Origin: an uncultured Collinsella sp.
GTDB lineage: Bacteria > Actinomycetota > Coriobacteriia > Coriobacteriales > Coriobacteriaceae
Length of the DNA stretch: 16,088 nucleotides
Assembly: GCA_902470765.1 (NCBI GenBank)
Contig: CABRHW010000033.1
Span: 1-16,088 of the forward strand
Direction: 5' to 3'
Shown one piece after another: positions 6,685-13,459 of the stretch. A program made the position numbers and the translations under genes. Below the pieces are notes generated by a model, which worked only from the letters and a program-made list of their open reading frames with translations, was not told where the DNA came from and searched no databases. Each line of letters opens with the position of its first letter. Position 1 is the stretch's first letter.

Positions 6685-8916
6685 CTAGAAGTTGGCGTCG
6701 TTGAGCTGGGTGCTCTCGAGTCCGTCGAGTTGCTGTTGCTCGGGCGTATCGGCGACGCTCTCGAGCAGCTCGGTGGGATCGACGTCCATGCTCTTGCCGG
6801 CCTCGTTGCCGTTGACCAGGTCGTCCGAGAAGATGTCGACTTCCATTTCCTCGGCCTCTTCAATCTGAACCTCGAGCGGCACCTGGGTGCGCACGAGCTT
6901 AACGGCCGGGCGCATGCGGGCAAACAACGGCACGTACTCGATGATGATGGCAGAGTTCTCGAGACCGTACCAGCGCGCCGGGCTTCCGCAGGCGCGGCGG
7001 ACGGCGTACTTGATGGCCATCACACGGTGGTCGTTGCGGTTGATGTCCGTTTCGGGGGCAAGCATCTTGCGCAGCATGCAAAAACGGAAGTCGCCCACGT
7101 TGCCGCGTGTCTCGTAGATAGAGTAGGTGTGATGCTGCGGCGGCAACTCACCCGATGCCATCAGGTCGCCGACGATCTGGCGCAGGTAGGCGTTGATGCG
7201 CTGGTTGACCTTAAAGCCCAGGTCCAAGCGCACGCGGAACAGGAAGTCTGTGCCAAAGGTCTCAACGGAATACTCATGCGTATAGGGCTCGTCGGTAACG
7301 TGCACGTTGATGAACCAATATGCCTTGGCGCGCTTGGGGTGCTTGTCCAGGATGGAATAAAGCACGTCGCGGTCGAGCGTGAGCGGGTCGGGGCTGTTGG
7401 TGAGAAATACCAGATTGTCGGCGAGCACGGGATAGGTCTCGTCGTTGCGCAGGCGGTTGAGCTGATCGATGTACTTGGAGACGGGCAGCAGGATCGTTTG
7501 CGTGCGCTCGATGGCGGTGCCGCGGCGCCACACATACATAAGGCCGAACAGCAGCGCGGCCAGGAAGATCATGACGTAGCCGCCGTCAAAGAACATAGTG
7601 AGGCACGAGGCGAAGAAGCACAGCTCAATGGCACCAAAGAGCAGGGCGAAGACGCAGGCACCCAGCTTGTGCTTGAGGATGCCGGCGATATAGCTCGTCA
7701 GCAGTGTGGTGGTCATGAGCATGGTCACAGTGATGGCGAGGCCATAGGCGCTTTCCATGCGCTCAGAGTTTTGGAATAGCAGCACGATGAAGATGCAGCC
7801 GACCCACATGATGTTGTTGACGAGCGGAATATAGAGCTGGCCCTTGGTGTCGCTGGGGTAGTGGATGCGCAGGTGCGGCATAAGGTTGAGGCGCGTTGCC
7901 TCGGATACCAGCGAGAACGAGCCGGTGATGAGCGCCTGCGAGGCGATGATGGCCGCCACGGCCGAAAGCACGATGGCAAAGGGGCGCAGGGGCTCGGGGA
8001 GCATCATATAGAACGGGTTGACGATATCCATTGCGAGCATCTGGGGGTTGGAGTTATTGGCGAGCAGCCAAGCGCCTTGACCCAGATAGTTGAGGATGAG
8101 GGCCGCTTTAACAAACGGCCAGGATGCATAGATGTTTGCCTTGCCCACGTGGCCCATGTCCGAGTAGAGCGCCTCGGCACCGGTTGTCGACAGAAAGACA
8201 AAGCCGAGCACCATGATGCCCGAGTGGTTGATGGGCGAGAACAGGAACATGATGCCGCGGATGGGGTTGAGCGCGCGCAGGATGGACGGGTTGCCGAGCA
8301 TGTTGAACAGACCGGCGCCAGCCAAGAACAGGAACCACAGCGTCATGAGCGGGCCGAACAGCTTGCCGATCGACGAGGTACCGGCGCGTTGCATGGCAAA
8401 CAGGCCGCAGATAATGATGATGGTGATGATGATTACATTGGTCTGGCCGTCACCCAAAAGCGCATGGCCCCACTCGATAGTGCGCAAGCCCTCGATGGCC
8501 GTGGTAACCGTGACGGCGGGGGTGAGGATGCCGTCGGCGAGCAGCGCCGCGCCGCCGATCATGGCAGGTAGGATCAGCCATGGTGCTACTTTTCGCACCA
8601 GGCTAAACAGGGCGAAGATGCCGCCTTCGTTGTGGTTATCGGCCTTCATGGCGATTACCACGTACTTGACCGTGGTCACGAGCGTCATGGTCCAGATGAC
8701 GAGCGAAAGCGCGCCCAGAATCATGTCCTCGCTGACGGTGCCGATGCCGCCGTTGTTGGCGACGATTGATTTCATGGTGTACATGGGGCTCGTGCCGATG
8801 TCACCATAGACGACGCCGAGCGTTACGAGCAGCATGCCAGCGGAGAGGGGAATGGCTCCGTGCCCGCCTTGACCATGCTGGTCTTGGGGGCTTGCCTCCA
8901 GTTTGTTGTGTGCCAC
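6685..8916 (-). CDS. kup: Kup family low-affinity K+ transporter
   Basis: 743 aa from the GTG at 8916, which has AAGGGAG five bases upstream; an ATG at 8934 adds six residues but has no binding site. VVYGDIGTSPMYTMKS near the N-terminus, the KADNHNEGGIFALFSLV loop and GGAALLADGILTPAVTV are signatures of the Kup/HAK/KT potassium uptake family. About 12 membrane segments lie in the first 460 residues, followed by a cytoplasmic domain. At 743 aa it exceeds E. coli Kup (622 aa). The extra length is an acidic C-terminal tail (EEAEEMEVDIFSDDLVNGNE onward) of unknown role. It takes up K+, probably with protons. A perfect inverted repeat at 8939-8959 precedes it, and it probably has its own promoter in the AT-rich 8960-9010 stretch. 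Confidence 0.94.
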   Translation of the reverse strand: MAHNKLEASPQDQHGQGGHGAIPLSAGMLLVTLGVVYGDIGTSPMYTMKSIVANNGGIGTVSEDMILGALSLVIWTMTLVTTVKYVVIAMKADNHNEGGIFALFSLVRKVAPWLILPAMIGGAALLADGILTPAVTVTTAIEGLRTIEWGHALLGDGQTNVIIITIIIICGLFAMQRAGTSSIGKLFGPLMTLWFLFLAGAGLFNMLGNPSILRALNPIRGIMFLFSPINHSGIMVLGFVFLSTTGAEALYSDMGHVGKANIYASWPFVKAALILNYLGQGAWLLANNSNPQMLAMDIVNPFYMMLPEPLRPFAIVLSAVAAIIASQALITGSFSLVSEATRLNLMPHLRIHYPSDTKGQLYIPLVNNIMWVGCIFIVLLFQNSERMESAYGLAITVTMLMTTTLLTSYIAGILKHKLGACVFALLFGAIELCFFASCLTMFFDGGYVMIFLAALLFGLMYVWRRGTAIERTQTILLPVSKYIDQLNRLRNDETYPVLADNLVFLTNSPDPLTLDRDVLYSILDKHPKRAKAYWFINVHVTDEPYTHEYSVETFGTDFLFRVRLDLGFKVNQRINAYLRQIVGDLMASGELPPQHHTYSIYETRGNVGDFRFCMLRKMLAPETDINRNDHRVMAIKYAVRRACGSPARWYGLENSAIIIEYVPLFARMRPAVKLVRTQVPLEVQIEEAEEMEVDIFSDDLVNGNEAGKSMDVDPTELLESVADTPEQQQLDGLESTQLNDANF

Positions 8917-8938
8917 GTGGACTCCCTTGGACATCTGG

Positions 8939-8959
8939 TTATCTGTCTAGGACAGATAA
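8939..8959. promoter_or_regulatory. Perfect inverted repeat ahead of kup (operator or leader hairpin)
   Basis: TTATCTGTC and GACAGATAA are exact reverse complements separated by three bases. The centre is about 32 bases upstream of the GTG start. It fits a dimeric repressor site over the transcription start, or an RNA hairpin controlling ribosome access. There is no obvious U-tract. Confidence 0.6.
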
Positions 8960-9016
8960 TCTTTATGCCGTCTTTATATATACAAGAGCAGTTTGGCACA
9001 TCGGGTTATTTTAGAC

Positions 9017-9040
9017 AATAATCCTCAGCTGGGGATTATT
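9017..9040 (-). terminator. Near-perfect palindrome after the EamA transporter gene (possible terminator)
   Basis: AATAATCC and GGATTATT flank a CAGCTG core, giving a 24-base palindrome with one non-Watson-Crick pair. It begins 34 bases past the EamA stop codon. On the minus strand it is followed only by GTCTAAAA, a poor U-tract, so it may instead be a protein-binding site between the transporter and kup. Confidence 0.4.
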
Positions 9041-9073
9041 TATCTACGCAGGTAGCATTCAAAGCAGGGGCTT

Positions 9074-9985
9074 TTAAGCACGCACTGTCTGGGCGATGCC
9101 AGCCTTGGCGTTTGCGCGTTTGCCGGCGAGTTCGCAAAAAATCGCGCCGCCGATGATAAGTGCGGCGCCCGTCAGGCGGATCGGTGTTATGGCTTCGCCT
9201 AAAAGGACGGCCGAGAACACGACCGCCGAAAGCGGCTCGAGGTAGCCGACGACCGCGACGGTCTGAACGGGCAGCTTGGCGACAGCACTAAAATAGAGCA
9301 GGCAACCGATGCCGGTGTTGACGACGCCGAGCATGATGACGGCGCGCCAATCAATACTGGCGGCGACACCGGCGGACAGGAATGAGGGAGCGCCCTGCGT
9401 GATGAGCGTGAGGACCAGCGCGGTCGCAAAGGCGGCGCTCACCTGGAGCGTGGAGTTCTCGAGGCCTTCGATGTGTGGCGCACCCTTGCTAGCGATGACC
9501 ATCAGCGCATAGCAAAATGCCGAGGCGATACCGCAGACGATACCCGCAATGGGCATATTGCCGCCTAGACCTTGCGCTGCAATGAGAAAAGCACCACAAG
9601 CAACGGCGACAAAGCCGGCGATTTTGCCGCCGGTCAGCTTTTCGCCAAAGATGAGCGGGGAGAGCGCCATGACAATGATGGGGCCGCAGTAGTACAGCAG
9701 CGAGGATACGCCGACGCCGATCGTCTGGTAGGCGCGGAACAGAAAAATCCAGCTGGCGCCTAGCGCGGCTCCCGAGAGGAGGAGGGCTGCGGCTTCGCGG
9801 GGGCGAGATGGCGCCTGCAACTTATGGCGTTGGGTGACGGCGAGAATGGTGACAAGCGAGAGTGCGCCCAAAAACGTGCGTAGTAGCACGATATCCGAGC
9901 TCGGCAGCGCGATGGCAGCGGCGATGATGCCGTTGGAGCCAAACAATAGCAATGCTGCTAAGTACGTAAACAGTCCGTTGTTCAT
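9074..9985 (-). CDS. EamA/DMT superfamily transporter
   Basis: 303 aa beginning MNNGLFTYLAALLLFGSNGI at 9985, with GAGGGG about 10 bases upstream. Ten hydrophobic segments are arranged as two five-helix EamA repeats. The first ends near SPLIFGEKLTGGKIAGFVAVACGAFLI and the second near EPLSAVVFSAVLLGEAITPIRLTGAALIIGG; both show the conserved E(K/A).(T).....G pattern of this family. Members export or exchange amino acids and other metabolites, and the substrate here cannot be read from sequence. It is divergent from an adjacent LysR regulator with a shared inverted repeat between them, so that regulator is the likely controller. The C-terminal tail is short and basic. Confidence 0.9.
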   Translation of the reverse strand: MNNGLFTYLAALLLFGSNGIIAAAIALPSSDIVLLRTFLGALSLVTILAVTQRHKLQAPSRPREAAALLLSGAALGASWIFLFRAYQTIGVGVSSLLYYCGPIIVMALSPLIFGEKLTGGKIAGFVAVACGAFLIAAQGLGGNMPIAGIVCGIASAFCYALMVIASKGAPHIEGLENSTLQVSAAFATALVLTLITQGAPSFLSAGVAASIDWRAVIMLGVVNTGIGCLLYFSAVAKLPVQTVAVVGYLEPLSAVVFSAVLLGEAITPIRLTGAALIIGGAIFCELAGKRANAKAGIAQTVRA

Positions 9986-10008
9986 GCGCTGACATCCCCT
10001 CTATATCT

Positions 10009-10037
10009 GAGCATGTTCATTATGGGTGAACTGGCTC
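10009..10037. promoter_or_regulatory. Shared operator (LTTR-type box) between EamA transporter and LysR gene
   Basis: GAGC..GTTCA - 7 bases - TGAAC..GCTC is an interrupted inverted repeat with 9 of 11 positions matching per arm. It contains the T-N11-A core usual for LysR-type regulators (T10018 region to A10029). It abuts the -35 region of the LysR promoter and lies 24 bases upstream of the transporter ATG. Confidence 0.6.
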
Positions 10038-10052
10038 TAGAAGAAAAGCGAA

Positions 10053-10058
10053 TATAAT
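10053..10058 (+). promoter_or_regulatory. -10 box of the LysR gene
   Basis: TATAAT matches the sigma-70 consensus exactly, about 46 bases upstream of the GTG start. The -35 position (CTGGCT near 10031-10036, spacer 16) is weak and overlaps the shared inverted repeat, as expected for an autorepressed LysR gene. Confidence 0.65.
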
Positions 10059-10103
10059 GCATGGAGAACATGACAAAAACTCATGCAAAGGTGGAAGGGT
10101 GCC

Positions 10104-10961
10104 GTGGAAACGAATATTCAAAAGATGCAGGTGCTGCTGGAGACGGTGCGCGCCGGAAGCTTTACGCGTGCTGCCGAGCGCCTGAGCTATTCGCAGTCGG
10201 GCGTGAGCCGTATGGTGGCCGATCTTGAGGCCGACTGGGGTTTTAAGGTGCTCGACCGCAGTCGCGAGGGCGTGGCTCTTTCTGCCGACGGGCGGCAGGT
10301 CATGCCGGCTGTCGAGGCGCTCTGCGAGGAATTCACTCGCTTGCAGCGACGGGTGGATGAGATGCGTGGACTCATGCGCGGCAAAATCTGCATCGGTACG
10401 TTTTCGAGTGTGGCGACCCACGTGCTGCCGCCGGTGATTGCGCGTTTTCGCGCCGATCATCCGGATGTCGATTATGAGTTGCTGATGGGTGATTACTCCG
10501 AGATTGAGCAATGGGTGGCGGAAGGCCGCTGCGACCTGGGCTTTATCCCGCGTGAGCCCCGAGAAAACGGCATGGCATCGCGGTCTTTGGTGCGCGACGA
10601 GTTGATGGCAGTAGTGCCGGCAGACTCTTTGCTTGCCACGGCGGAGGTCGTTTCTCTTGCCGATTTAGCCAACGAGCAGTTTATTCTGCTAGAACGCGGC
10701 ACCGATGACGAGATTACGCCGTTGTTTCGTCGGGCGGGACTGGCGGTGCGCTCAAAACTGTCGACTTGGGATGACTATGCGATTATGGCTATGGTCGAGG
10801 ACGGCTTGGGCGTGAGCATTCTTCCCGCGCTCATCTTGCGCCGCTGTCAGTTCGATGTTGCCGTGCGACCACTCGAGGGACATCCCCATCGGCAGATCAA
10901 TGCGATATATCGCACGGCTGACGTTTCTCTTGCCGCTGCTCGATTCCTTGAATACCTCTAA
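10104..10961 (+). CDS. LysR family transcriptional regulator
   Basis: 285 aa from the GTG at 10104 (ETNIQKMQVLLETVRAG), preceded by GGAAGGG at a short distance; an ATG at 10083 gives seven extra residues with a poor binding site. The N-terminal winged helix-turn-helix is clear: SFTRAAERLSYSQSGVSRMVADLEADWG, then FKVLDRSREGVALSADG. From about residue 87 (GKICIGTFSSVATHVLPPVIARF) to the end is the periplasmic-binding-like effector domain. It is a DNA-binding regulator, usually tetrameric, that responds to a small metabolite. It is transcribed divergently from an EamA transporter across a shared T-N11-A inverted repeat, so it probably controls that transporter and itself. Effector unknown. Confidence 0.92.
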   Translation: METNIQKMQVLLETVRAGSFTRAAERLSYSQSGVSRMVADLEADWGFKVLDRSREGVALSADGRQVMPAVEALCEEFTRLQRRVDEMRGLMRGKICIGTFSSVATHVLPPVIARFRADHPDVDYELLMGDYSEIEQWVAEGRCDLGFIPREPRENGMASRSLVRDELMAVVPADSLLATAEVVSLADLANEQFILLERGTDDEITPLFRRAGLAVRSKLSTWDDYAIMAMVEDGLGVSILPALILRRCQFDVAVRPLEGHPHRQINAIYRTADVSLAAARFLEYL

Positions 10962-11020
10962 ACGTGTGCACGTCATTGTCCGCTTTGGGCAAATCTCGGA
11001 GTTCGGTACGTTTTCTTATG

Positions 11021-11103
11021 AAATTGAACTTACGAATGAGGTACGGCGCTATACTGCTTGCTAAATTGAACCTTGGTTCAATTCGTGTTCTATAAATTGA
11101 ACT
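11021..11103 (+). promoter_or_regulatory. Array of three AAATTGAAC operator-like repeats in the XRE-AlaA promoter
   Basis: AAATTGAAC occurs at 11021, 11063 and 11094, at spacings of 42 and 31 bases, close to four and three helical turns. The middle copy is half of a perfect inverted repeat (AATTGAACC / GGTTCAATT, 11064-11083). TATACT at 11050-11055 is a good -10. TTGAAC inside the first repeat resembles a -35 but lies 20 bases from it. The arrangement brackets the promoter, suggesting autoregulation by the XRE domain encoded downstream. Confidence 0.65.
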
Positions 11104-11123
11104 TTGCCAGCAAGGAGGTTCTA

Positions 11124-12644
11124 GTGGCCCAAGAGACGTTTAGCGATCGCCTGCGACAGGCTATGTCCGATCGCGACGTTCGCCAGTCGGACGTGATCCG
11201 CGCATCGGAGATGCTCGGCAAAAAACTCGGCAAGAGTCAGATGAGCCAATATGTGAGCGGCAAGACGATCCCGCGGCGCGATGTGGCTGAGCTGCTCGCC
11301 CGTATTTTGGAGGTCGATGTTACCTGGCTGCTTGCCGGCGACGCCGATCAAGGCGAGGCATCATCACCCCGTAACGATTCCAAGCCCGAACCCCATCCCT
11401 CAGCTCAAATTGCAAGGAGCACCACCATGCGTACTTTTTCTAAATCCACCAAGCTCGATAACGTCCTGTATGACGTGCGCGGTCCCGTCGTCGACGAGGC
11501 CGCCCGTATGGAGGACGAGGGCGAGCGCATCCTCAAGCTCAATATCGGTAACCCGGCGCCCTTCGGTTTCCGCACGCCCGATGAGGTCATCAAGGACATG
11601 CGCCAGCAGCTGCCCGACTGCGAAGGCTATTCCAATTCGCGCGGCCTGTTCTCCGCGCGCAAGGCGATCATGCAGTATTCGCAGATCAAGGGCCTGCCCA
11701 ATGTTCAGATGGAGCATATCTACACGGGCAACGGCGTGTCCGAGCTCATTCAGCTTTCGATGAACGCGCTGCTCGACAATGGCGACGAGATTCTGATCCC
11801 CAGCCCCGACTATCCGCTCTGGACGGCGTGCGCAACCCTTGCTGGCGGTCATCCCGTACATTATCTGTGCGATGAACAGGCGGATTGGTATCCCGACCTG
11901 GAGGATATGGAGTCCAAGATCACGAGCGCGACCAAAGCCCTCGTCATCATCAACCCCAACAACCCCACGGGTTCTGTCTATCCGCGCGAGGTGCTCGAGG
12001 GCATCGTCGAGATTGCACGCAGGCATCAGCTGATGATCTTTGCCGATGAGATTTACGACCGCCTGTGCATGGACGGCTACGAGCACGTCTCGATTGCCTC
12101 GCTCGCCCCCGACCTGCCCTGCGTTACCTTTAGCGGTCTGTCCAAGTCGCACATGATTGCGGGCTATCGTATTGGCTGGATGGTGCTTTCGGGCAACCAG
12201 CGCTGCATGAGCGACTTCATCATGGGCGTCAACATGCTCTCTAACATGCGCCTGTGCTCCAACGTGCCGGCTCAGTCGATCGTTCAGACGGCACTCGGTG
12301 GCCATCAGTCGGTCAACGACTACATCCGTCCCGGCGGCCGTGTCTACGAGCAGCGCAACTTTGTGTATGAGGCGCTCAACAAGATTGACGGCATCTCGGT
12401 GGTTAAGCCGCGTGCGGCGTTCTACATCTTCCCCAAGATGGATGTGAAGAAGTTCAACATCACCGATGACGAGCAATTCGCCCTTGACCTGCTGCACGAG
12501 AAGAAGATCCTGATTACGCGCGGCGGCGGCTTCAACTGGGCTGAGCCCGATCACTTCCGCATCGTGTACCTGCCGCGCATGGAAGTGCTCAAAGAGTCGC
12601 TCGAAGACCTCGCCGACTTCTTTGACCATTACCGCCAATCGTAG
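11124..12644 (+). CDS. alaA: XRE helix-turn-helix domain fused to AlaA-type alanine aminotransferase
   Basis: 506 aa from the GTG at 11124, with GGAGG five bases upstream. Residues about 4-72 form an XRE/Cro-like helix-turn-helix (RLRQAMSDRDVRQSDVIRAS, SQMSQYVSGKTIPRR, VAELLARILEVDVTWLLAG). A hydrophilic linker of about 25 residues follows, then a full-length fold-type I PLP enzyme from Met102. That part matches E. coli AlaA as I recall it: KLDNVLYDVRGPV, LNIGNPAPFGF, NGVSELIQLSMNALL, SPDYPLWTA, NPNNPTGSVY, FADEIYDR and SGLSKSHMIAGYRIGW, with Lys341 as PLP lysine. From the internal ATG at 11427 that lysine is residue 240, the AlaA position. AlaA converts pyruvate plus glutamate to alanine plus 2-oxoglutarate. 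AAGGAG lies seven bases before ATG 11427, so a stand-alone enzyme may also be made. The fused domain may make this a regulator-enzyme; that is inference. Confidence 0.9.
   Translation: MAQETFSDRLRQAMSDRDVRQSDVIRASEMLGKKLGKSQMSQYVSGKTIPRRDVAELLARILEVDVTWLLAGDADQGEASSPRNDSKPEPHPSAQIARSTTMRTFSKSTKLDNVLYDVRGPVVDEAARMEDEGERILKLNIGNPAPFGFRTPDEVIKDMRQQLPDCEGYSNSRGLFSARKAIMQYSQIKGLPNVQMEHIYTGNGVSELIQLSMNALLDNGDEILIPSPDYPLWTACATLAGGHPVHYLCDEQADWYPDLEDMESKITSATKALVIINPNNPTGSVYPREVLEGIVEIARRHQLMIFADEIYDRLCMDGYEHVSIASLAPDLPCVTFSGLSKSHMIAGYRIGWMVLSGNQRCMSDFIMGVNMLSNMRLCSNVPAQSIVQTALGGHQSVNDYIRPGGRVYEQRNFVYEALNKIDGISVVKPRAAFYIFPKMDVKKFNITDDEQFALDLLHEKKILITRGGGFNWAEPDHFRIVYLPRMEVLKESLEDLADFFDHYRQS
11414..11429 (+). 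promoter_or_regulatory. Internal ribosome binding site and ATG at the AlaA domain boundary
   Basis: AAGGAG (11414-11419), seven bases, then ATG at 11427, in frame with the fusion. The encoded MRTFSKSTKLDNV is the normal N-terminus of AlaA proteins. The fusion linker is in part simply the translation of this site. Confidence 0.6.
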
Positions 12645-12705
12645 GGGATTAGGTGCCTGCCGCCGCAAGAATCGAGGCGTCGCAGGATAGACATACGACA
12701 GCGAG

Positions 12706-12803
12706 CGAGCCGCATTTGCGCCAAGGTGACGTGAAATGAGAGGGCGCTGACCTTCTGGTCGCGCCCTCGAAATTGAACGTCAGATTGGCGTGAATGCGGC
12801 TCG
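12706..12803. repeat. Nested long hairpin between convergent AlaA and deformylase-like genes
   Basis: The outer arms 12706-12732 and 12777-12803 (CGAGCCGCATT... / ...AATGCGGCTCG) are complementary at about 23 of 27 positions. Inside is a second stem, GAGGGCGC.GACC / GGTCGCGCCCTC (about 12740-12768), with a TTCT loop. It may be a bidirectional terminator, a MITE/REP-like element or a small RNA. A fourth AAATTGAAC (12770-12778) lies within it. Confidence 0.6.
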
Positions 12804-12818
12804 CGCAGCGTCAAGTGG

Positions 12819-12842
12819 TCCGCCGTTCGGTAGAACGGCGGA
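12819..12842 (-). terminator. Hairpin directly after the second deformylase-like gene
   Basis: On the minus strand, TCCGCCGTTC - TACC - GAACGGCGGA is a perfect 10-bp stem starting two bases past the stop codon (12844-12846). No U-tract follows. Loop and position resemble the hairpin at 15895-15924. Confidence 0.6.
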
Positions 12843-12843
12843 A

Positions 12844-13254
12844 CTAAATAACAATCCCGTTGCAGTGGTCGATTTCGTGCTGGATGATCTCGGCGGTGTA
12901 GCCCGAGAAGTTTTTGATGCGGTGGACGAAGTTCTCGTCCAAATACTCAACCTTAATGCGGCGATAGCGGGTACAGGGACGCTCGCCGATCAGCGAGAGA
13001 CATCCTTCGCTCGTCTGATAGGCATTGACCTGCTCAAGAATTTGAGGGTTGTACATCAGGAGTGTCCTGTTGCCGTCCTTTACGCAGATGATGCGTTTGC
13101 GCACGCCGATCATGTTGGCGGCGAGGCCCACGCACTCGCGCTCATGCTCGTGGAGCGTATCCAGGAGATCCTGCCCGGTCGCGGCATCGTCGGGTCCCGC
13201 GTCTTCGGAAGGCAGACGCAAAAAGAACTCGGATTTCATGATGGGCTTAATCAT
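12844..13254 (-). CDS. Short peptide-deformylase family protein (catalytic Glu present)
   Basis: 136 aa from the ATG at 13254 (MIKPIMKSEFFLRL), with GAGGAG seven bases upstream; the longer open frame to 13470 has no supported start. Motif 1 is VGLAANMIG (42-50), motif 2 EGCLS (83-87, Cys85) and motif 3 QHEIDH (125-130: His126, Glu127, His130), so metal ligands and catalytic Glu are intact. However, the motif-1 Gln (Gln50 in E. coli Def, oxyanion stabiliser) is Met48. This matches a compact class of about 136 aa known from Firmicutes that begins MIKPIM. It is likely to remove formyl groups from nascent proteins or peptides, but whether it is the housekeeping enzyme is open. It is divergent from an MFS exporter and convergent with the aminotransferase gene. 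TATTAT at 13293-13298 (minus) is a candidate -10. Confidence 0.88.
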   Translation of the reverse strand: MIKPIMKSEFFLRLPSEDAGPDDAATGQDLLDTLHEHERECVGLAANMIGVRKRIICVKDGNRTLLMYNPQILEQVNAYQTSEGCLSLIGERPCTRYRRIKVEYLDENFVHRIKNFSGYTAEIIQHEIDHCNGIVI

Positions 13255-13384
13255 GGCGGGCTCCTCATGTCTTATGCTTTCGTGGACTTTTAATAATAGC
13301 GTGGAAGGAAAGCTGTGCGTCCGCGTTACAATCTTTCGACGTTGGACCATGTTGTCAGACTCGTCGAGTACGGCGTCTGGCGTA

Positions 13385-13413
13385 AGTCTAGGGCTCATTT
13401 TTCGCCCTGGACT
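13385..13413 (+). promoter_or_regulatory. Leader hairpin upstream of the MFS exporter gene
   Basis: AGTCTAGGGC pairs with GCCCTGGACT (10 bp, one G-U pair) around a TCATTTTTC loop, about 47 bases before the ATG. It may be a structured leader of the exporter mRNA. No U-tract follows the second arm, so it is not a simple terminator. Confidence 0.4.
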
Positions 13414-13459
13414 GTTCCTCTGGGGCGATGCGACTGTCGTTCCAAGAGGAAGGAAATGC

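Noticed and set aside
6676..7779. Plus-strand open frame of 367 codons opposite kup
   Set aside because: Antisense of conserved transporter coding sequence; no ribosome binding site or recognisable domain.
11400..12668. Long minus-strand open frame (422 codons) opposite the aminotransferase gene
   Set aside because: It is the antisense shadow of a clearly recognised AlaA gene in GC-rich DNA, with a His/Val/Asp-rich composition and no family likeness.
13049..13459. N-terminal extension of the MFS open frame
   Set aside because: It overlaps the opposite-strand deformylase gene, has no family similarity, and the ATG at 13460 has a good ribosome binding site.
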